5,504 nucleotides of DNA from Solirubrobacterales bacterium 70-9 (lineage in GTDB: Bacteria; Actinomycetota; Thermoleophilia; Solirubrobacterales; 70-9), in NCBI GenBank assembly GCA_001898095.1, contig MKSH01000140.1, positions 12,401 through 17,904 on the forward strand. The letters are read 5' to 3'. A program made the position numbers and the translations under genes. Below are positions 1 through 5,233 of the stretch, piece after piece. The first letter of the stretch is position 1; the number at the start of each line of letters is the position of its first letter. The notes beneath the pieces are model-generated. The model was not told the DNA's origin. It ran no database searches and saw only the letters and a list, made by a program, of their open reading frames with translations.

Positions 1-1
1 G

Positions 2-187
2 GCGATCTCGGTGACGACGATCCCGGCCTCGGCCTACCTCGGGGTGGCACTCGGCGCGGGCGGAATCGACAAGGCCTCGGGGGCGGTCGCCGTCCTCGCC
101 GTGAACGTCGCCCTGCTGATCACCACCGGCACGCTCACGCTGCTGGTGCAGCGGGTCCTGCCGAACCGCTCTGGGGCGCCGGTTTAG
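2..187 (+). CDS. DUF389 membrane protein, C-terminal fragment
   Basis: The last 61 codons of a gene that enters from the left edge and ends at TAG 185-187. The peptide reads SVTTIPASAYLGVALGAG, then a strongly hydrophobic helix (AVAVLAVNVALLITTGTLTLL), then a short polar tail ending NRSGAPV. This matches the final transmembrane pair of the DUF389 / TIGR00341 family of uncharacterised multi-pass inner-membrane proteins, whose C-terminal helices carry a similar Gly/Ala-rich loop followed by a Leu/Val-rich helix. Function is unknown for the family. The gene converges on the RDD gene and its last 53 bp lie inside that gene's 3' end, so no terminator hairpin fits between them. The assignment rests on a short fragment; another multi-pass membrane family is possible. 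Confidence 0.65.
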   Translation, partial: AISVTTIPASAYLGVALGAGGIDKASGAVAVLAVNVALLITTGTLTLLVQRVLPNRSGAPV

Positions 188-1202
188 AGCTGTCCTCGGG
201 GGGCGGCGCGGCGGCTGCCGCGACAGCGGGCTCCACGACAGCGGCCGGCGGCGCGGCGGGCTCGGGCTCGGTCAGCGTCGACCACGGCGCCGGAGCGGGT
301 CGGCGCTCGTCGTAGATCACTTCCGTGTGGCCCATGCGGTCGGCCCAGCCGCGGCGCGATTCGCCGAAGATGACGCCGAGGAAGCCGATCCCGAAGGTGA
401 TCACCGAGAGGCCGAGGCCGATCGCCCGGCGGACGGCGCGGCCGAGCGGCAGCGGGCGCTGGTTCAGTCGGATCCCCATGAAGCGCATCCCCGGCGTCTG
501 CCCGGCGAGCCCCCAAAAGACGACGAGGTAGGCCGCGACCACCATCAGCCAGATGAAGGAGCCGGCGGCGAGCGCGCCCTTAGGCACCCCGTTGCCACTG
601 CCGCCGAAGATCGTCACCACGAAGGTGACCGCACCCGCCAGCACGGTGAAGAAGAGGTTGATGATCACCGCGTCGATCCCGAAGGCAACGCCGCGGGTGA
701 CGACGCCGGCGCGGTTGGTCGGCAGCGGTCGGCGGCGGCGGAAGAAGATCCGGCGGAGGATCCGCTCGACCGTGTCGTCGAGGTCACGCGCCAATTTCGC
801 GATCGTGCGGCCGATGTCGCCGAGCAGGCCGACGCCCTGGGAGGCGATCGCCGCCCGCACCTCGGGCGCCTCGGCGACCCGCTCGACCATCTGCTGGACC
901 TGCGGCCCGGCGAGCAGCCGTTTCCAGACTTCGTCGACGAGTTCGCTGTCGAGGGTCTCGAGGATCGCCTTCTTCACCGCGGCGCTGTCCAGAGCGCCCT
1001 GGACCGCCTCCTCGATCACCGGCCCTTCCAGCACCCGCGCGATCGCCCGCTCCACCGCCTCGCTTTCGACGGCGGAGACGATCGCCTCCTCGGCCGCGAT
1101 TTCCACGGCTTTGTCGATCCCGGTGGCGCGACCCACCGCACCGGCCCCGCGGGCGCCGGCACCCAGGATCCGCGCGGCGATCGGCGTGTTCTCCTCGGCC
1201 AT
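135..1202 (-). CDS. RDD family membrane protein with N-terminal 13-residue repeats
   Basis: A 355-residue protein starting at ATG 1202. Residues 35-121 are a helical region of about seven 13-residue repeats. A basic patch (RIFFRRRRPL, 151-160) precedes the RDD domain at about 165-300. Its hallmarks are Arg170 and Asp177 in RGVAFGID at the start of the first membrane helix (172-200), a second helix (210-232), the loop GQTPGMRFMGIRL (234-246), a third hydrophobic stretch (258-280), and RRGWADRMGHTEVIY with the conserved Asp288. The basic residues before helix 1 place the N-terminus in the cytoplasm. The tail after 300 is Pro/Ala/Glu-rich and looks disordered. RDD proteins are poorly understood; transport roles have been proposed for some members, but no substrate can be inferred here. 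No Shine-Dalgarno precedes the ATG. The stop lies 53 bp inside the convergent DUF389 gene. The family call is firm, the role unknown. Confidence 0.9.
   Translation of the reverse strand: MAEENTPIAARILGAGARGAGAVGRATGIDKAVEIAAEEAIVSAVESEAVERAIARVLEGPVIEEAVQGALDSAAVKKAILETLDSELVDEVWKRLLAGPQVQQMVERVAEAPEVRAAIASQGVGLLGDIGRTIAKLARDLDDTVERILRRIFFRRRRPLPTNRAGVVTRGVAFGIDAVIINLFFTVLAGAVTFVVTIFGGSGNGVPKGALAAGSFIWLMVVAAYLVVFWGLAGQTPGMRFMGIRLNQRPLPLGRAVRRAIGLGLSVITFGIGFLGVIFGESRRGWADRMGHTEVIYDERRPAPAPWSTLTEPEPAAPPAAVVEPAVAAAAAPPPEDSSKPAPQSGSAGPAAPAA
840..1100 (-). repeat. Protein-level tandem repeat, about seven 13-residue units
   Basis: Within the RDD protein, residues 35-121 follow a 13-residue period. 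The anchor residues are A37, V50, I63, V76, V89, V102 and V115, exactly 13 apart. Each is followed by two polar residues and then a hydrophobic pair: EEAI, ERAI, EEAV, KKAI, DEVW, QQMV, RAAI. A Leu or Ala sits eight residues after the anchor (V45, L58, L71, L84, L97, A110). Unit boundaries carry Gly, Pro, Ser or Asp (EGP, LDS, AGP, EAP), as expected for helix caps. This suggests a row of short amphipathic helices. The repeat is in the protein; the DNA is diverged and shows no obvious tandem copies. Confidence 0.75.
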
Positions 1203-1208
1203 CTGCCG

Positions 1209-1214
1209 AGTCTA
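1209..1214 (-). promoter_or_regulatory. Candidate -10 for a leaderless RDD transcript
   Basis: On the minus strand TAGACT (four of six matches to TATAAT) is followed by six bases and then the RDD ATG, so a transcript could begin at the A of the start codon. This fits the missing Shine-Dalgarno and the frequent leaderless mRNAs of actinobacteria. No recognisable -35 is present at 16-18 nt spacing. Weak evidence. Confidence 0.3.
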
Positions 1215-1222
1215 GCCGCGGT

Positions 1223-1265
1223 GCGTTCGCAGTTATGGCCGCTATCCGGGCATAACTGCGAACGC
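1223..1265. repeat. Perfect 15-bp inverted repeat between nudix and rdd genes
   Basis: GCGTTCGCAGTTATG (1223-1237) and CATAACTGCGAACGC (1251-1265) are exact reverse complements around a 13-nt loop. An outer CTAGC/GCTAG pair (1212-1216 with 1266-1270) extends the structure past a 6-nt bulge at 1217-1222 and includes the Nudix stop codon. It lies one base past the Nudix stop and 20 bases before the RDD start. It could be a factor-independent terminator lacking a U-tract, an mRNA 3'-end stabiliser, or one copy of a dispersed REP-like palindrome. There is no T-run on either side, so a classical intrinsic terminator is unlikely. The structure is certain; its role is open. Confidence 0.85.
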
Positions 1266-1266
1266 G

Positions 1267-1740
1267 CTAGGCGAGGTGCTCCAGCAACCGATCGAGAAAC
1301 ACGCCCTGGGCAGGCAGGAGCTTCCGCTTCGCCTCCTCCAGCGCGAACCAGTCGGCGCGGTCGATCTCGGGGAACTCGACCTCGCGACCGCTGCGCGGCG
1401 GCCACTCCATCTCGAATGTATTGCTGTCGAGCGCCTCCGGATCGAAGTCACCCTCCGCCGCCCAGGCGTCGACCACTTTGCCCGCCCGCTGGCGGATCGA
1501 GCCGAGGTCGACCAGCTCCTCCGCGTCGAGGTCGGGGGCGGCGGAGCCGAGCTCCTCGTCGAGCTCCCGCAGCGCCGCCTGGCGCGAGTCCTCTTCCTCC
1601 TCGATGCCGCCCTTGGGGATCGACCAGGCGCCGTCGTCGCGCCGTGTCCAGTAGGGCCCGCCGGGGTGGACGAGCAGGAACTCGGTGGTGCCGCCGCGGT
1701 CGCGGTAGAGCAGGATCCCGGAGCTGCGCTTGGCCGCCAC
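1267..1740 (-). CDS. Nudix hydrolase (COG4119-like)
   Basis: A 157-residue protein with GTG start at 1740. The Nudix box runs from Gly44 to Ser66: G44, x5, E50, x7, R58-E59-L60, x, E62-E63, x, G65. The usual final aliphatic/Ala position is Ser66. The catalytic Glu pair that binds the metal is intact. The N-terminus (SSGILLYR, then FLLVHPGGPYW and GAWSIPKGG) and the C-terminal motifs (AGKVVDAWA 86-94, NTFEMEWPPRSG 107-118, EFPEIDRADWF 122-132) match the COG4119 group of small predicted NTP pyrophosphohydrolases. Nudix enzymes hydrolyse nucleoside diphosphate-X substrates in the cytoplasm with Mg2+; the substrate of this group is not predictable here. The gene follows TetR after 9 nt and is probably co-transcribed. 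Glutamate codons are nearly all GAG. Confidence 0.93.
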   Translation of the reverse strand: MAAKRSSGILLYRDRGGTTEFLLVHPGGPYWTRRDDGAWSIPKGGIEEEEDSRQAALRELDEELGSAAPDLDAEELVDLGSIRQRAGKVVDAWAAEGDFDPEALDSNTFEMEWPPRSGREVEFPEIDRADWFALEEAKRKLLPAQGVFLDRLLEHLA

Positions 1741-1745
1741 GGAGG

Positions 1746-1751
1746 CCCCCT
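1746..1751 (-). promoter_or_regulatory. Shine-Dalgarno for the nudix gene
   Basis: AGGGGG on the minus strand, 5 nt before the GTG at 1740, and embedded in the TetR stop codon (TAG 1752-1750). It supports the GTG as the true start and suggests translational linkage of TetR and Nudix. Confidence 0.65.
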
Positions 1752-2325
1752 ACCCGGCCAGTGCGTCGAGCATCGGCGCCAGGGTCGCCAGCACCTGCTC
1801 GCGCGGCGCCGCCGCCAGCGCCTCCAGGGTGCCGTTGGCGCGCGTCATCGCCACCCCCACCGCCAGCGCGACGAGGAGCTCGGCCCGCAGCTCGGCGTCG
1901 GCGGTGCCGCGGCCGCGCAGCTCGGCGACGAGGCCGTCGACCACCCGATCGCCGACCACTGTGCTGATCTGCTCGCGCGCCCCGGGGGTCAGCGCCGGGC
2001 TGGCGAGGGCGCGGCTGATCGGATTGTGGCCGCGTTCGTCCCAGCGCTCGATCAGGAAGCGGAGCAGCTCGGGCGGCGCGTAATCGATCTCGTCGTCCTC
2101 GCCGCCGGCCGCGATCGCGGCGATGAAGAGGCCTTCCTTGGAGTCGAAGTAGCGCGCGATCAGCGCCGGGTCGACCCCGGCGCGGTCGCCGATCTCGCGC
2201 GTCGTCGCGCGGTCGTAGCCGACCTCGTCGAAAACCTCGCGGGCGGCGTCGAGGAGGGCGCGCCGGGACGCCTCGGCGTCGTGCGGACGGCGAGCGGCGG
2301 TCGCCTTGTCACCGATCGGTGACAT
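1750..2325 (-). CDS. TetR family transcriptional regulator
   Basis: A 191-residue protein, typical for the family. The N-terminal DNA-binding domain covers about 18-70. ALLDAAREVFDEVGYDRAT forms the first helix and turn, TTREIGDRAGVDPALIARYF (41-60) the helix-turn-helix, and DSKEGLFIAAI the standard following helix. The C-terminal ligand and dimer domain (about 145-188, AELRAELLVALAVGVAMTRA and a LATLAPMLDAL ending) resembles the TetR_C_16 type. No alternative start codon exists between Met1 and the HTH, so ATG 2325 is used; it has no good Shine-Dalgarno. An 18-bp palindrome overlies the start codon, suggesting autorepression. The gene lies 31 nt after the large fusion ORF and 9 nt before Nudix on the same strand. 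The ligand is unknown; regulation of the upstream P450 operon is plausible but not shown. Confidence 0.93.
   Translation of the reverse strand: MSPIGDKATAARRPHDAEASRRALLDAAREVFDEVGYDRATTREIGDRAGVDPALIARYFDSKEGLFIAAIAAGGEDDEIDYAPPELLRFLIERWDERGHNPISRALASPALTPGAREQISTVVGDRVVDGLVAELRGRGTADAELRAELLVALAVGVAMTRANGTLEALAAAPREQVLATLAPMLDALAG
2307..2324. promoter_or_regulatory. Probable TetR operator, 18-bp perfect palindrome
   Basis: TGTCACCGATCGGTGACA is identical to its reverse complement over all 18 bases. TetR-family operators are commonly palindromes of 15-20 bp, and ACCG/CGGT half sites are frequent among them. The site spans codons 1-7 of tetR, so bound protein would block initiation or early elongation of its own transcript and of read-through from upstream. 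The palindrome is seen directly; operator function is inference. Confidence 0.6.
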
Positions 2326-2331
2326 GGGATC

Positions 2332-2360
2332 AAGGTACCAGGCACGCCCCGCCCGGTCAG
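2332..2360 (-). promoter_or_regulatory. Candidate leaderless promoter for tetR
   Basis: On the minus strand CTGACC (2360-2355, four of six to TTGACA) and TACCTT (2337-2332, three of six to TATAAT) are 17 bp apart, with six bases between the -10 and the A of the TetR ATG. The -35 contains the stop codon of the upstream ORF. The spacing fits leaderless initiation at the ATG, consistent with the absence of a Shine-Dalgarno, but the matches are weak. Confidence 0.3.
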
Positions 2361-3880
2361 CCGCCGAGGCGGTAGGCGACCAGGGCCGGGGTCTGGCCTT
2401 CGGCGACGGCGAGGCCGGCGGGGACGACCAGGGTGTCGCCGGAGGCGGTCATCCCGGAGTTCGAGCCGGCGGGCAGGGTTTCCGACCAGACTTCCTTGCC
2501 GGAGCTGCCGGCGAGGCCGTGCAGGGTTCCGTCGAAGGTGGCGAAGAAGACCATGTCGTTCACCGCGACCGGGGCACCGAACGCCGGGGCTTCGTATTCC
2601 TCGCTCCACAGTTCCTTGCCGGTGGCGATGTCGAGGGCGACCATCTCGCCGCCCATTTCTTCGCCTTCGCCGATTTCGACGCCCTTGGAGACCGTCAGCG
2701 GGTGGTTCACGACCGGCACGAAGAGCGTCGTCTTCGAGGCGGCCATCGGTGCGATCACCCCGCCCAGCAAACCCGGGTAGACCGTCGCCTGCTTCGGCAG
2801 CTTCTTGGTTTCGCCGCGCATCGCCAGCACGCCGTCTTCGTCGTGCCCGTTGTGCTTGCCGACCGGCGTCTTCCAGACCAGCTTGCCGGTCTTCGCGTCG
2901 ACCGCGACGACCTGGCCCGACTTGCCCGCCCCGATCGCCACCTTCTTGCCGCCGATCTCGGCGAGGATCGGCGGGTCCTGGAAGTCCCAGTCGTAGACGT
3001 CGTGCGGGGTCACCTGGTAGTACCACTCGAGCTTGCCGGTCTTCGCGTTCAGCTTCACCATCGAGTCGGTGTAGAGGTTGGGACCGGGGCGACTGGCGCC
3101 CCACGGCCGGCCCGGCGCGCCCGGGAACGGCACCGGGTTCCCGACCCCCGCGTACATGCCGCCTTCTTCGTCGAAGGAGGGCGCGTACCAGAGGCCGCCG
3201 CCCGCGTTGATCGTCTTGTTCTTCTTCGACCAGAGCCCCTTCGGCGCGGTGTCGAAGTGCCACTTTTTCGCCCCGGTCTTCGCGTCGAGCGCCCAGAGGA
3301 CCCCGGCGATGCCGCCGTTGTAGGCGCTGGTGACGTCGGTCGGCACGGTCGAGACGTAGACCATCCCGTCGTGCACGCCCGGCGACATGTCGATCGCTTC
3401 TTTCGGGATCGTCGTCAGGTTCGTTTCCCACAGCACTTCGCCGCTGGCCGCGTCGATCGCGAACGCCGTCGTCGAGGTTGCCCCGAACACCTTGCCACCT
3501 TCGACGGTGACGCCGTTCGGGCCCTGGTCCGGGTCTTCCATCCGCGCTTCCCAGAGGACTTCGCCGGTCGCCAGGCTGACCGCGCTGACGTTCGATTCGA
3601 GGTCCTGCATGTAGACGATGCCGCCGCTCACCACCGGCGAGGCGGCGAACGCGCCGAAGGTGCTCTGCGCTTCGCTCGGCACTTCCCAGGCGAGTTCCAG
3701 CTGCGGCGCCGTCGCCTTCGTGATCGGCCCTTCGACGAAGCGGGTGTTGGCCAGATCGACGCCGGGGAAGGCGGGTTCCTTGGCGGGCAGATTCGCTTCT
3801 TCTTCGACCGGTTCCGTGGCGGAGTACGTGCCGCCCCCGCCGCACCCGACCAGCAACGCGATCATCAGGATCGTCAGCAC
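2357..3880 (-). other. C-terminal domain: exported PQQ-type beta-propeller with lipobox
   Basis: Residues 452-958. The hydrophobic LTILMIALLVGC ends at a lipobox Cys (464), followed by a Gly-rich then Glu-rich linker. DLANTRF (493-499) and LELAW (512-516) resemble the N-terminal signature of quinoprotein alcohol dehydrogenases. Blade motifs of the type A-x-D-x-x-T-G-x-x-x-W end at W561, W602, W658, W737, W787, W876 and W916. GVGNP (Asn699) and TPHDVYDWD (Asp745) sit where these dehydrogenases carry cofactor/calcium-binding and catalytic residues. There is no Cys after 464, so the adjacent-cysteine disulfide of methanol/alcohol dehydrogenases and any haem c site are absent. It could be a PQQ dehydrogenase-like enzyme or a non-catalytic propeller. 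It acts outside the cytoplasmic membrane if exported. An independent product from GTG 3880 would be 507 residues. Confidence 0.82.
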
Positions 3881-5233
3881 CGCCGCCGCTCCCCGCTTGG
3901 CCGCCGCACCCTTCCCGATCTGGGTCAGCGCCGGCAGCAGCGGTCCCAGGACCCGGTTGGCGAGCAGGCCGAGGCTGCCGAGGTTGGCGAAGCCGGGGCC
4001 CTGGCTGAGCCCGGCGAGGCCGGGGATGTGGAGGCGCGGCTCGAGGCCGTCGAGCGCCAGCGAGCGGTCGAAGCGCAGCTCGGTCTGCGGCTCGCGGTCC
4101 CAGATCGGCCCGACGCGGGACTCGAGCTCGGTGCGCACCGGCTCGGCGAAGAGCCCGCGCAGCTGCGCCAGCAGGTCGAACCCGGTGCAGTTGATGACGT
4201 AGTCGTGCCGCGCCGTGGCCGGCCCGGTCGGCGTCTCCAGCGCCAGCTCGACGCCCTCGCCGGCGGCGCTCGCGTGCACCGCCCGGCCAAGCTCGAACGC
4301 GCAGCGCTCCTCCCCCGCCAGCCGCGCGATCACGGTCGCGTCGAAGACCCCGCGATCGCAGTGCTTGACGAAATCCCGTCGCGTCTCCAGGTCGAGCGCC
4401 GCCCAGCCGACGTCGTCGGGATCGGCGAAGACCCGGTTCTCGAGGAAGCTCTCGCCGCGGCTCAGCGGCAGGGTCGGCGTGTAGACGGTGATCCGCGCCC
4501 CCGGCCGCAGCGACCGCAGGAAGACGAACGCCGAGAGCGCGCTCTCGCCGCCGCCGACGATCGCCACGTCGACCTCCCGGTCGGGCAGCCGCGCGAACTC
4601 GCCGCGCCGCGAGTCGCAGTGGAGGACCAGCGGCTCGACCGCCGGGTCGTGCGGGAAGGCGCGGTGGGCGCCGGGCCCGGTCAGCAGCAGCGCCCGCCCT
4701 GCGAGCCGCGTCGGCGGGCCGTCCTCCTCGCCCTCGAACTCGACCACCCAGCGCTCGCGCGCCGCGTCGAGTGAGACCGCGACCACCCGGCCGCGGACCG
4801 TCGTCACCCCCTCGCTCGCCCGCGCCAGCACCCAGCCGAGATAGGTCCCGTAATCGCGGTGGAGGATCGGCGGCGCGCCCGAGTTGACCCAGGGCGCGTA
4901 CTCGCCGCGTTCGATCGAGTGGCGCTGCCAGCTCAGCGGCAGGAGCGCCGCGTCGAGCTGGTCGCCGATCTCGGGGAACTGGCGCGAGCTGCGATAGGGG
5001 AAGCCGACGTCCTTGATCGGCGGCACGGCCAGCGGCTCTTCGCCCGAGGTCATCCCGTTCAGCCCCAGCCAGGAGGCCGCGGGCTCGGTCTTCTCGACGA
5101 TCGTCACCGTCAGCCGCGCGTGGCCGAGCCGGTTCAGCGCGTCGACCTTCGCCGCGATCGCCGCCGCCTTCGCCCCGGCCCCGACGATCAGCAGATCCGA
5201 CTCCGGCGCCTCTCCCCTACCGTCACCGCTCAT
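2357..5233 (-). CDS. MbtG-like lysine N-monooxygenase fused to PQQ-type beta-propeller lipoprotein
   Basis: One uninterrupted 958-codon ORF from ATG 5233 to TGA 2357-2359. Residues 1-435 form a complete FAD/NADPH N-hydroxylase resembling mycobactin lysine N-monooxygenase MbtG, a protein of about 430 residues. Residues 446-464 form a signal-like segment: basic AAKR, then a hydrophobic stretch and lipobox LVGC with Cys464. Residues 465-958 form a quinoprotein-type beta-propeller with about seven blade motifs. A cytoplasmic flavoenzyme joined through one membrane segment to an exported propeller is an unusual arrangement. Positive charges just before the hydrophobic stretch would give N-in/C-out topology. 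If the lipobox is processed, the product would split into two proteins. Glu codon choice changes sharply at the junction, so the halves have different origins. Alternatives are internal initiation at GTG 3880, or loss of a stop or frame by mutation or assembly error. The start overlaps the P450 stop (ATGA), arguing for co-translation. Both domain calls are firm; the single polypeptide is less certain. Confidence 0.75.
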   Translation of the reverse strand: MSGDGRGEAPESDLLIVGAGAKAAAIAAKVDALNRLGHARLTVTIVEKTEPAASWLGLNGMTSGEEPLAVPPIKDVGFPYRSSRQFPEIGDQLDAALLPLSWQRHSIERGEYAPWVNSGAPPILHRDYGTYLGWVLARASEGVTTVRGRVVAVSLDAARERWVVEFEGEEDGPPTRLAGRALLLTGPGAHRAFPHDPAVEPLVLHCDSRRGEFARLPDREVDVAIVGGGESALSAFVFLRSLRPGARITVYTPTLPLSRGESFLENRVFADPDDVGWAALDLETRRDFVKHCDRGVFDATVIARLAGEERCAFELGRAVHASAAGEGVELALETPTGPATARHDYVINCTGFDLLAQLRGLFAEPVRTELESRVGPIWDREPQTELRFDRSLALDGLEPRLHIPGLAGLSQGPGFANLGSLGLLANRVLGPLLPALTQIGKGAAAKRGAAAVLTILMIALLVGCGGGGTYSATEPVEEEANLPAKEPAFPGVDLANTRFVEGPITKATAPQLELAWEVPSEAQSTFGAFAASPVVSGGIVYMQDLESNVSAVSLATGEVLWEARMEDPDQGPNGVTVEGGKVFGATSTTAFAIDAASGEVLWETNLTTIPKEAIDMSPGVHDGMVYVSTVPTDVTSAYNGGIAGVLWALDAKTGAKKWHFDTAPKGLWSKKNKTINAGGGLWYAPSFDEEGGMYAGVGNPVPFPGAPGRPWGASRPGPNLYTDSMVKLNAKTGKLEWYYQVTPHDVYDWDFQDPPILAEIGGKKVAIGAGKSGQVVAVDAKTGKLVWKTPVGKHNGHDEDGVLAMRGETKKLPKQATVYPGLLGGVIAPMAASKTTLFVPVVNHPLTVSKGVEIGEGEEMGGEMVALDIATGKELWSEEYEAPAFGAPVAVNDMVFFATFDGTLHGLAGSSGKEVWSETLPAGSNSGMTASGDTLVVPAGLAVAEGQTPALVAYRLGG
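3889..3894 (-). promoter_or_regulatory. Possible internal Shine-Dalgarno before GTG 3880
   Basis: GGGGAG on the minus strand lies 8 nt upstream of an in-frame GTG (3880-3878, Val452). Starting there would give a lipoprotein with Cys at position 13 but no basic n-region, whereas the basic residues AAKR lie just upstream within the long ORF. An ATG at 3865 is too close to the lipobox to be useful. This would let the propeller be made separately. Confidence 0.35.
3929..5233 (-). other. N-terminal domain: MbtG-like lysine/ornithine N-monooxygenase
   Basis: Residues 1-435 of the long ORF. FAD-binding LLIVGAGAKAAAIAAK (14-29) has the GxGxxA core. KDVGFPYRS (74-82), SWQ (101-103) and HRDYGTYLGWV (125-135) follow. 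The NADPH-binding loop is VAIVGGGESA (223-232). Further motifs are LSRGESFLENRVFADPDD (257-274), DRGVFDATV (293-301), INCTGFD (347-353, in place of the ATGY-type motif) and LHIPGLAGLSQGPGFANLG (401-419). Several closely resemble MbtG of mycobacteria. Such enzymes hydroxylate the side-chain amine of lysine or ornithine with NADPH and O2, usually to make hydroxamate siderophores. No siderophore synthetase is visible, so another amine substrate is possible. The domain is full length with both nucleotide-binding sites intact, so activity is expected. Nearly all Glu codons are GAG, as in the Nudix gene. Confidence 0.88.
5230..5233 (-). other. ATGA stop-start overlap of P450 and fusion ORF
   Basis: The P450 stop TGA (5232-5230) overlaps the next ATG (5233-5231) by the classic 4-bp ATGA arrangement. 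This strongly suggests one mRNA and translational coupling. An AAGGGG purine run about 14 nt upstream is rather distant for an independent ribosome site. Confidence 0.85.

Noticed and set aside
1223..1265. Classical intrinsic terminator
   Set aside because: The stem is excellent, but neither strand has a T-run after it, so it is reported as an inverted repeat of open function.
327..1967. 546-codon plus-strand ORF across rdd and nudix
   Set aside because: It is antisense to two well-supported genes. Its composition is Arg/Pro/Ala-rich, and it reads through the inverted repeat with no domain recognised.
1276..2322. 348-codon plus-strand ORF
   Set aside because: It is antisense to Nudix and TetR, both of which have intact family motifs on the minus strand.
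2160..3845. 561-codon minus-strand ORF
   Set aside because: It is an alternative frame of the propeller and TetR region. It is Arg/Gly-rich, and the frames it overlaps show clear blade and HTH motifs.
2306..4774. 822-codon plus-strand ORF
   Set aside because: It is codon-register antisense of the fusion ORF. In this GC-rich DNA, TTA, CTA and TCA codons are nearly absent from the real gene, which keeps this frame open. Its protein is Arg/Gly/Asp-rich with no recognisable motif, and it crosses the junction of two clear families on the other strand.
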